Shown one piece after another: positions 30,603 through 41,300 of a stretch of 64,000 nt of DNA (position 1 is its first letter; the number at the start of each line of letters is the position of its first letter). Under the pieces are notes generated by a model. The model ran no database searches, was not told the origin of the DNA, and saw only the letters and a program-made list of their open reading frames with translations. Origin of the DNA: Ascidia mentula (taxonomy: Eukaryota > Chordata > Ascidiacea > Phlebobranchia > Ascidiidae); contig OX387201.1 of NCBI GenBank assembly GCA_947561715.1, positions 19,978,001-20,042,000 of the forward strand, given 5' to 3'. The position numbers and the translations under genes are program-made.

Positions 30603-33600
30603 ATGACGGAGTCAGAAAGCAAGAGAAGAATGACTACAACAATTTCAGAATCTGGTTCGAATGTTGTCCAACGGAAAGCAGGTCTAATGTGTTATTCTCT
30701 CCTTTATTACATAAAACTGAGTGGAAAGTTACTAAAATCAATTATGCCTCATACTAAACCTTAGCTTTATTGGGAATGTATCATGCATAGTGACTTTTTA
30801 ATTAAAGTAGCCTAACTAAAATGAAATTTTTATTTTTAGGCAAGTAATGTACATATGATATTTCAGGCACTAACAAGATATTAACTTTGAATCAGATTCC
30901 ACACAGCACATATCAGCACCAGGAGCAACCATAACTGGTAGCATTGCTGCAGTTCAGGGCAATGTCAATCAACCAATAATAATAAACCACTACAATACTC
31001 CAGGTATATTTGTCAACTGATCAATGCACTGTAAACTAATGCAACATTAAATGGTACATTCTGTTTATGTTCACATTTAATTTTTGCAATGAAACTTTTT
31101 AACCTTTGCACCAACCAACCGTTTCATTTTATACAAAGCCGATATTATACCCTTAAAGTCAGATTAGTGTGAATTTTTGCAGGTCCATCAAACGAAGGTG
31201 AACAAGCAGATGAAAGTAAGCTGTTTCATCCTCTTTACTGCATTTAAAATATTTACCTAGATAATGTCTGACAATAATGCCCGAATGCTTCCATATGATA
31301 ATGTCTAGTGAGCCATAATTACTTGTCTCTAGTTATATTTCTGTCTGCAGACAAAAAGCAGCGAGAAGCCATTCAAATCATCAAACATGAACAGGACAAA
31401 ATTAAGTCTGTCACACCTCTTTCTGGTTTAAATGAAGAAGGAATCCCAGATGTTTGTCCACAGCTGGAGAAACGTGATTTCTACCAAGGTATTGATACCA
31501 AGAAAGGTGAAGAGTTTGTGCCATCAACAATAAGGTACAATGAAAATAAAGTTAAAGGAGAGCCCATAACTTTTGATGAGCTGCTTTCCACAATCGAAAG
31601 TGGTGATCAGTTTCTTGCCATTATTGGCGCAGCTGGTGCAGGGAAATCCACTTTGTCCAAGAAACTTTTGAGAAAAAACAAAGATGGGTATTTGGTGTTA
31701 CACCTAAGTTTCATGAATTTAGATTATGGAGGTAAAAAACTCACACTTCAAGAACTCCTACTTGATAGGCAGTTTCCAGATGTTGAGCAAACTGTCCTTG
31801 ATGCTGCATTTAAATGGATGAAACAAAACCAAGAAAAATGTGTTTTGGTATTTGATGGTCTGGACCAGGCAACATGGTCATTAGAAAATATGAAGCGAAT
31901 TAATACAGATTATAAAACTCGGTTCACAGTTCAACAGCTTGTTGCTAATCTCTGCAGCAAAACCCTGTTCAAAAAATCATCATTGATCTTTACATCACGT
32001 CCTCATTCACTGCTTTCCATTCCTGTGGGACTTCGTCCAAAACCCACTATATATATCCGTGACCTTACTACAGAAAACACGAAGAAGCTATTTGATTTCT
32101 TTGCTGGAGAAAAGGCAAACGAACTGTGGGAAAAACTTAAAGAAACTCCAGAAATGCTAGACTTTTGTCACAATCCATTACTTTTGCAGTTTGCTGTGTA
32201 TGCTGGTTTGTTTGGTGACAAAAACTGTTTTGGCACAATTACAAGCTTATTTGATGTTGTTTTGCAACAACTCGATGCATCCGAGCATGCTAAGGGTAGT
32301 ATACACTTTTTGAGAGAAGCACTTGGCAGAATGGCATATAATGGAATGACTCGTAAAACTGTTGTATTTACCCACCAAGAACTCTCAAATGTGGGCCTGG
32401 AGTATCTTAAAGTACAAGATGTTATAATAAAACTACCAAAATTTTCGTGGTTTTCAGAAAGAAAAGTTTTCGATGTTGCAGCTTCTTGTTTTTTCTTTGT
32501 TCACCAAATGATTCAGGAATTTTCTGCTGCTTCGTACATTTCCTTGTTCATGCCAGATGAAAACTTCGACAAATTCCTTGATACATTGGTTGGAGAAGAA
32601 CACTGGAACATGACGCGACGATTTGTTTGTGGCCTCTTGCTTGGAAAGGAAAGTTGTAAGTACATTCCTTAATCTGTATATTTTGTGTCATAAGGTTTGC
32701 AGGCTTGGCACCCCACGCATTGCTGCCTGGCTGGATCAGCCACTTTTTCCTGACAAGTCGGAGCAAAATTTGAAAAATCAAGCTCCCGGTGAGGTTTGAA
32801 CTCACGACCCTGGGCTGACCAGGCACAACGTTCTACCAACTGAGCTACAGGAGTTCAGTGGTTTCACGGGGTATATTGTGGCGAAGGGACACTGGTGCGC
32901 AAGCGCACAACTTGCCAGGCAACCTTCACATACACGTAGGGGATCTCTACCACCGTATCAGATAACGCAGTAATATTTCATGCAATGGCATGATCGCCCA
33001 ACTGCACAGTTCCTTGCTTGGCGATACTGCCAATCATGCCATTGCATGAAATATTAGTGGTATAGATCTCCTGTAGCTCAGTTGGTAGAGCGTTGGTTGG
33101 CCCATGGTCATGAGTTCAAACCTCACCTGATTTTTCAAATCTTGCTCCGACTTGTCAGGAAAAAGTGGCTGATCCAGCTAGGCTGCAATGCCTGGGCTGC
33201 CAAGCCTGAAAACACAATATTCGCGATACGTTAGCTGTGATCGCCAAGCATGCAAGGACCTGCGCAGTGGGGCGATCATGCCATTGCATGAAATGTTACT
33301 GCGTTTTGTGTCATAATTTCTTTTTTGCTGACAGCTTCAAGAAGTGACAATACTGAAACCAACTTGGACCCTGGATGTGCTACTAGTTCCGCTAGCAAGA
33401 TGACATTCCCCAGCATTCCACAAAAAGGTTTTGTTGCATTTGATGTTGCCAGTTAAGCTGTTAAGGTCAAGTAACTGAAAATATTTCAAAAACTTGCAAA
33501 ACTGGACCAAAACTAAATGCCAACCTAACTTCAATGTGAATCTAGCAGGCTACAAGTTGGAGTAAACCAATGAAATCTGCTTTTTGTTATTCTCATGTAT

Positions 33601-35117
33601 CGGTCATTGCCTTGCCTTCATAACATTACAAAAATACGCAGTCGCGTATGCTATTTGAATTAACATATTTAAACTCAACAATTTCACAGCACTGCGGTTA
33701 GGTGTGCAAAGCGCTTTTTACACTTCACTTGGTAACGCAAATCTTCAACAAATAATGGCTGTGTTTGTAAAAATATATATGAGTGCAAATAATTCGTCCA
33801 ACCAAATGCATTTTTACAATTTCCATTGCAAATGTTGGTCTTTCTTGTTTTCCAGACAAACCTGCGAAATTATTGGATGCGCTTTCAAGATATCTCCAAT
33901 CTCAACCCAGGGAATACGATCTACTGAGTGAGTAAATGATATAAATGCCAACAGTTTAATGCGCGATTGTAAACATTACATTTATTTATGTAACAATGGG
34001 TGGGTTTGTTACGTCACACAGTCATTGTTTGAACCGAACACTCAGTGCAGTTTTTTTCAGTTGCTGAAAAATCTTGTAAAGGAAGGTCGTGTTTATTTCT
34101 GTCCTAATTTTGTGATAATTTAAACGTTTTATATTGGATTGATTTGTTGGTTCTTGTGTTGATTAAATCCGACTTAAACGTGGGGAATTCTGTGCAAGAA
34201 TAAAGTAAGTTTTATTTTAAGTGATTTTATTAAAACTGGAAACCAGACATCTGCTTTTTAATAAACTTGTTCCTGTTTTGTTTCAGATTTATTCCTGGAT
34301 TTGAAGGAAATCGAAAAATGCCATCTAGAAAAACTCGCCAGGTTTTGTCCTGAGATGTTGGATTTTTCCGAAACCCGACTTCACCCAATCGTTCAGGTTT
34401 TGTCGGAATTTTTACCAAAAGTTACAAGAAACGATTTGTGGCTGTCGATGATTGTTTGCCACCTGAACTCCGAAGATTTAACGATTATTTGTGAAGCAAT
34501 AAAAAGAATGAAATACGGGGTTTGTTCGGTTTTTGTTTATTTTCTGAATAAGTTTTTATTTGAATAAAAGCATTTTTTACCAAAGTTTTCGATTTTAAGA
34601 AAAATGACATAAAATATTTTTAATGCAGTTTAGGGAATAAATTTGTTTGTGTATTTTTTACTCTTTTCCGGTTTTAATATTTGTTTATTCCGTTTTAAAG
34701 AGCATCAAAACATTTCCTACAAACAATATTTATATTTTAAATAGTTGGAAGATCTCGACCTGGGTGGAAACGACTTTCATCGAATAGAAGATGTCGAAAA
34801 AATTTGTTGGATTGTACCGAAGGTTGGGGGGTTGGGGTTGGATCTGGATTACTGCAAATTGGATCCGGATTCGATTAAGATGGTGAAGGACGCGCTTGGG
34901 AATATGGAAGATCCTGTGAGGATTTAATTTAAAATATTTATTTGTAAATTTTAATAAAATCAAAACTTTTGTGACTTTTCAGCCGGAAGTTTGGGGTTTG
35001 GATGAAGGTGATCAGTTCCCCCCCACCTCCGATTCTGACTCCAGTGGTTCGGATTCGATTGATCCTGACTCCAGTGGTTCGGATTCGAGTTATACTGACT
35101 CCAGTGGTTCGGATTGA
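30603..35117 (+). CDS. NACHT-LRR (NLR-type) protein
   Basis: Nine exons with agreeing phases encode 748 residues: 30,603-30,681, 30,878-31,003, 31,183-31,215, 31,351-32,655, 33,335-33,427, 33,856-33,927, 34,287-34,519, 34,745-34,915 and 34,983-35,117. The NACHT NTPase has Walker A GAAGAGKST (about residues 172-180) and Walker B CVLVFDGLD (about 243-251). A helical region follows, then at least two leucine-rich units (LWLSMIVCHLNSEDLTIICE, LEDLDLGGNDF). The tail is acidic with three DSSGSD repeats. There is no death, CARD or pyrin domain; instead residues about 40-66 hold ATITGSIAAVQGNVNQPIII. NLRs are cytosolic sensors that oligomerise through NACHT; the ligand is unknown. The second acceptor could instead be 30,896. 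Confidence 0.88.
32694..33303. mobile_element. Inverted pair of tRNA-derived SINEs in an intron of the NACHT gene
   Basis: The left unit (- strand) and right unit (+ strand) share a tRNA-like head (CTGTAGCTCAGTTGGTAGA, GTGAGTTCAAACCTCAC or TGAGTTCAAACCTCA) and a tail beginning GCTCCGACTTGTCAGG. Heads face each other and tails point outward. TTTTGTGTCATAA flanks the whole unit at 32,681-32,693 and 33,304-33,316. The centre and the right tail share an additional inverted block (ATTTCATGCAATGGCATGAT). The acceptor-stem halves do not pair, so these are not functional tRNA genes. Confidence 0.8.
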
Positions 35118-35185
35118 AGCAGAAGCTCAACACAAAAACTACCTCATGTTCCTCATAATTATTCGTGTTTTCGTGATTCCTCAAA

Positions 35186-35191
35186 AATAAA
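35186..35191 (+). promoter_or_regulatory. Candidate polyadenylation signal of the NACHT gene
   Basis: AATAAA overlaps a second AATAAA and lies about 70 bases after the stop codon. Confidence 0.55.
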
Positions 35192-35199
35192 TAAATTTA

Positions 35200-37940
35200 A
35201 CAAAAACAAAACTTCCGCCATTTTTTTTTCTTCCGCAGCAGTCGCCAAGACCGAAACTTTAACGATGCCGGTAGGGGTTTTTGAACAAATAGAAATAAAA
35301 TTAGGATTGAACACCGGGCCGATTTTTTTGGCAATTAAAATACGTGCAATTTTAAAAACAAAGATTTACACTTTTGATTTAAAGATTTAATATTTTAGTT
35401 AATATCTGTTTGTAAATTGAGCACATTACGACCAACCAATAGATGCCGCGAATGTAATAAGTTTTCCAACTTCTGTCATTTCGTCAAAATTGTTTTTTTT
35501 TGAAACAAAATTAAATATCATGTTCGAATAAACACAAAAGATATCACAAAATCAAGACAGCTTATGACAAGCAAAGAATGAACAATAAGGAAAACGTGAT
35601 TCAGGCTTGGGAACAGTAATTTAACGTATCCTATGTAATTTAGTTCACTGGAATCGCAGCTAGGGCAATAAAGGAGTCTGGGCCTAGGCTACTTTTTCCG
35701 GTAGATACTCTAACACGTCACGAACGGACGATAGGGATTTCCCCGGCTCTTGCGTAGCTACTTAAAATCGCGTTTTCACGAGACTAAGCAATAGTGCAAC
35801 TCCAATATTTGGTTCATTATAGCACAAACCTTATTACGTACAAAGAGCGTCATGTTTTTTGCGGGATTTGTTTGGAGGCCGTGAATTTCGACACTATAGG
35901 ACATGTGTACCATTGTCTATCAGCACGTGGTGAACGAAACGTTTCGTTTAGGTAAGAAGTTTTCTTGTTTTTAAAATACCTCTGTGCAATGCCTTAATAA
36001 TTATTTTAGTTCGGAAAGAATGATATTTCCAACAAACAGGTCCAAAGCGCTGGTTTAACCATGCCACGCATGAACCAAGGAAACCGACCGTTCGTGAGGC
36101 GGTTAGAGAATTGTCGCCGCACAACACATGTATATACTAAAAAAGCCCAAAGCGTATAACTATCTTATGACCGAGAGTTATAACCAAAGTCATTGTAATC
36201 ACGCGTTCAACGCATGTCCGAGTTGTGATGTCCAATAAAACGACATGGGAAAAAAAGAAGAACCAATTTCCGGTTTAGGTCAATTCCTGATCGGACAATT
36301 TAACAAAAAAAAACTTGCCGAGCTGGTGGCAGGTGAAAAAATTGTAGCCGGTAGAAGCAGCCACATTATAGTTGTGTTATAAACCATGTAATTTGGGAAA
36401 TAAAGCCATATAGGTAACTTAGGCAACAAAACTAACTGCGTAAATCAAGTTAAAATAATTATAGGAATTTCTTTGCCAAATAATAAATAAGGTTAATTTA
36501 AACACAAGTATTTTTTTCGCAAATGATAAAAGAAGCTTAAATAAACATAACTACTTTTAGTTATTCGGAAAACAAAGTCAACCTAAACATAAACAACCTA
36601 TTTAGGGTACTTAGATAATCAAGCTATATAAATAACTGACGTAATCAACCAACTTCAAGTTGCATTAAAGTTGCGCAACAACTCCAAATAAGGTATCAAT
36701 TCGTGTGGCCAACCCCAGACTGTATAAGCAGAGCGACTAGCGCCTGCCAAATTAGTGTGTTTTAACTGTTGCTGTGTAAGGGTCTAGGCTGTTGGTTCTG
36801 CTTTTGGACCTATATAGGTATTAATTTGGGCAAATTCTGTTTTCAAGGCCCTCTGCAATAATGCACCTGGTGACTTTTCCACTTGTTTCCCAACAACCGT
36901 TGATGGGTCTTGTGACTTACATAGGGACCTAATATTCTTCAAGGTTAAAAAAAAATTGCTGCTCCTGGATGAAACGGTACAGAGCAAGGACTTGTTACGC
37001 CTCCTGGAAGATCATATCACTAACAGGGGGGGTCATAACCAGCCCTGGAGGGTTGCCTAGGTACTTTTTCAGCAACTAACTTTGCTGCAATTGCATGGAG
37101 AAGAGTTGGGACTTACACAAAAACTCAAATGAGTGGGTAGTTAAACGATTCAATTTTCTGCAAAATTAGGTTTCATTTTTTGTTGCTTGTTTTACCAAAA
37201 TACTGAGTAACCAGGGTGGCAAATGACCCTAGGGGGGCGGCTAAACCATTTTTTCACACACAAATTTTGATCAAAATTTGTAGATATGGGATGAACCTTT
37301 CATAAAATCAAAAATGATTGGACACTTAAACGATTCATTTTTCCACAAATACAGCCTGAATTTTTTACTCCATTTTCACCATAATTTTCAGCAGCACCCA
37401 CCATCAAGTAACTACCTCATTAAAATAGCCCAAAACCCCACTAAAACTGCCCCAAACACCCTAAAATTCGCCATGACAACAGCACGCACATGTGCGCTCA
37501 TTCACCCGTTAATTTAACTTAATTGCGTCACTGCTTTGCTTACTGATGCATGACTTTGCATTGTGACACAGGCCTACACGTTGGGCATTTCCCAGCACCA
37601 AAACTAATTTTCATAGAAATACCAATATGCGTCCTTTAGTGCTCTCCATGTTTTGAATAAACTTCTGTGCTGTATTATATTACTGGATTATAAACAATAA
37701 ACGGATTTATGAACACCTTTGGACTGGTTTGAAGCTTGGTGGATGTATGTGTTTAGTCGGGAGTTAGACTACTTAGAAGACGCACAGACTTGTGTAAAGG
37801 AGTTATTTAACCCCAACAGTAACCTTGAGATAGAGAAGGCAAGTTTCTTACGAGGCCGAGTTGCCATCGAGACTCGGTCGGATCCTTTGGGTGCGAGGCC
37901 CGAGACGCAGTCGTACCCCACGATCCCGCAGTGGGGGCGT
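35200..37940. other. Intergenic, no gene recognised
   Basis: Mostly AT-rich sequence. A - strand open frame at 36,784-36,987 reads LKNIRSLCKSQDPSTVVGKQ but has no family I can name and no supporting splice pattern. The remainder shows no RNA gene or large repeat. Confidence 0.4.
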
Positions 37941-37954
37941 ACGCCGACAGTATC

Positions 37955-38200
37955 TACCACTTTTTTCCGACAAGTCGGAGCGAGATATGCAAAATAACCC
38001 CATCTGCTGGTATGTTTCTAACTAAAGGCAATGGGTTAACCAGACCCAACGCTCTACCAACTGAGCTACGCGATTTCAGAGATTTGAAGGTAGTTTATAA
38101 TGGTCAAGATACACTGGTGAGTCAGCACACAACTTTCCTAACGATCTCAAAATCTCTACCACTAATCACACCACGCAGAAATGTATCATGATACTATATG
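37955..38200 (-). mobile_element. Diverged tRNA-derived SINE
   Basis: CCGACAAGTCGGAGC and CTCTACCAACTGAGCTACG (the reverse complement of CGTAGCTCAGTTGGTAGAG) followed by ATCTCTACCAC...CACGCAG match the left unit of the SINE pair at 32,694-33,303, with many substitutions. It lies between the NACHT gene and WDR24. Confidence 0.65.
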
Positions 38201-38348
38201 TCAAGGTTAGCTATTGTAGATGAGGTTGCCAAGTACGGGTTTTCACAGTAGAGCGATCCTGTCTAGTTCCTGCGTTAGTAATTCGTACAACTATAAACAA
38301 CCATGTATTTGCCTGCGGTCGAGTCAAGATATCAGCTTGCATTCATTT

Positions 38349-38354
38349 TTATTG
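38349..38354 (-). promoter_or_regulatory. Candidate polyadenylation signal of WDR24
   Basis: AATAAA on the - strand begins a few bases after the WDR24 stop codon. The distance is unusually short. Confidence 0.45.
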
Positions 38355-38357
38355 ATT

Positions 38358-41300
38358 TTACAGACAGTGATATCTGCATGTTATAGGAATATCGTTTTTC
38401 TGACACTGTTTTATCCAAGTTGCCACACAGTTGGAATGTCCCCCGAAGCTACAGCCTTGACAATATGTGTAGAGTCCGCGCACTTGAAGTTGACAGTAGA
38501 AACACGTGACTGGTTTGTTTTTGTGTTCCGCATCAATGCGTCGGTCACATGACCAGGGGTTACTCTGGGGCATTCGTCGTTGGCAGACTTGGCAGCCCAG
38601 GGTGAAAGTTGAAGAGGATGAGAGAGATTGGATTGCAGGAACTCGGCTCAGTTTTACAACCTGAACGAAAACTACTTTCATCAACAAATGCGAAAAAGAG
38701 TTTAATCTGTTGATGTCCTGGTGCAAGTTTCAAACTAAAAGTAATTGTATTGATATTGGCATAACATAAAATAAAAAGTAAAAAATTAACAAGAAAAGAA
38801 CTGCAAATTGAAACAAAACGTACAGTAGTTATTCCACCTGAGCATGTTGTATCCATAACCTGTTCTTTGCCAACAAATCAAGGTAGGAGTTTTGCCAATG
38901 ATCAACTGTTTCAACATCAATAGGAAGGTTATATGTGGATGGATAGGATGACATTGCAAGCAGCATACACACTGGACTTTGCACATCATTCATTTCAGCA
39001 AAAAATCTGAAAATACATTGAATACAACACATGTAGCATGTTGAAACCTGTGAATGTTTTGAGAAAATAAAAAAGTAAATTCAACACAAGAACTATTTTT
39101 GAGTGAATAAACATTCTTGTAAAGACTTTTACCTATGTACAAGCAGTTGGCAGATTATTTTATCTCATTGTCTGGTGAGTGTTAGTTCTGTTGTTTTAAA
39201 AATATGCTGTTGATGAATCGTTGCATTTCTTTGTCAATTTCAAAAATACGATGTTTTGTCGGAATATTTTAAACTGCGCAAACTCACTCTAATTGCTGAC
39301 AGGCAATCCCTTCTTTAATTGAATCGAGTGGGGCCGGCCAGAGAGTGGGACACACACTGATGACTCCATCTGAGATGTTAAGCTCCTCATCAGCAGGAGA
39401 TGTTGAGGAAGAAGAATTCATCTCCTTGGTAACGACCTTCTCATGCCACCTCCCACCGTGAGCAGTCAGGATTCGTTTTTCAGATTCATTTTCAATATTC
39501 ATTCCAGAAGGTGCATCTATTCGACCAAACTTTGATATCGTGTCCGGCTCGATGTCCTGAAAAAGACAGGAGATTGTTTCTTACATCTTTCATTACTTAG
39601 TGTAACCTTAAAACGGTGTTCACAGCAACCATATGTTTAGCAACACAAAACACTGTGGCCTATCTATCTATATATATTGATCACACCTCTCTCTGTTGGA
39701 AAGCTTCAGCTGGAACAAGATATTCGTGCTCAGACAAAAACTCAGCTTCTGATGTCATTCCACCATAACCAAACCTAAATCATTGAACTAGATTACAGAT
39801 TATAATTTCCACTACATGTTTTAATTTTGGACATCTTGGTGTTTAATTGTAGATAACACCGTGAATTTTGTTGCGGATGCAGCAACAGGAAAGCATGATA
39901 ATATATTCTTTTACTAATTTATGCACAATTGTGTTGCAACAAACTTTGCATGATTTTATATTTAAGAATAATATCTCTAAACTACCCAGGGTCATCATCT
40001 GTCATGTAGAGATCAGGTTCTGACTGTCGCCCCCGAGCGATATCAGTGAGATAATCTTCTACCTCAAGTCTTCCATCATCAGAACGTTGATCAGCTTCCC
40101 CACCATGGATTGCTGAACCATTCAATGCATGTGAACCATGCAGTTCATCCTACAGCAAACACAAACCAGTCATTGTGTGTAGAAGCAATCTTGTTAACAT
40201 TTATATCCAACGACTAGTGATAATCAATATTTGCCATGTTTTGTTATGAACAAATGCTGCTATAACGTTAGAAAATCATTTTGTTTTTTAAACATCAAAC
40301 CATGGTCACAAGAATCCTTCGATTCCACCCCAAAAAAACATGGCATAATTATATCTATTCCTACAACTGTCTGCATACCATGCATTTCGCAACTATTTAT
40401 GAGGTGAAGATCTGTAACAATTGTTTATTCAGTAGCACATATTACGTCACTAAAACCACCTTACCTTTTTCACAGTGAGTGAGTGCCTTTTGTTTTTTGC
40501 CTCTGCTTTTTCCAACTTTTCTGAAACTTCAGGTTGTGATTTGTTCAAATGAATCTCTTTGTTGAAAAACACTCCAAGCAATTTCCACGTCCGAGCAACA
40601 TTACAGAATCCACCTTTCAAAGCAACATCAGAGTTGTGCGAGCAAAGCTCTTCGAAAGTCATTTTTGTCCCACTTCCATCTAAAACATAGTTTTTCGCAA
40701 CAAACCTAAATTGGTTAAGAGTTAATTGCTCTACAACAAAGTCTGTCATAGTTGGATAATCATCAAAGTCAGAACTTGGTGCTTGAAAATATTCTGAACT
40801 TTGATCTGGAATTAAGAAAGTTGTTTTGTCTTTGAAATGCAACTGGCGAAGAAGGACTGGAAATACTCAAACCGTCCAAATCAATCACGTCTTTTGATCA
40901 AGTTTTCCATCCAAATATTGTTGGTAATTTTGAAGCAGAACCAGTGGGACTCTGTGTCCTTGGTGTTGATGCTGTGGTTTGACTTGCGTGGGCGATATGA
41001 CCACATGAGCTGATGGCAAGTCCACTACTCATGGCCTGCTTAGCTGGACAAGAAGCGTCAAGTAATGAATGCATCATGAGACGGCCATCTTTCGAACATG
41101 ACAAAATAAAATTTGGATCTGACTTTTTCCAAACTATTCCAGAGGGTGATCCTTAAAATATGTTCAGTTCATTGTTTAAAAAGTAAATTAATCAAAAAAC
41201 AAATGGTTGTTTGATACAACTACAATTCATACCTGGAAATGAGCAAATGGGACATATTTCCTATGCAGATGCCAAATGTTCACGCTGAATTCAAGCATCA

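Noticed and set aside
33060-33135. A functional tRNA gene (CTGTAGCTCAGTTGGTAGAGC with a good T arm)
   Set aside because: Acceptor-stem halves do not pair, no clean anticodon stem forms, and the sequence continues into a SINE tail shared with an inverted neighbour.
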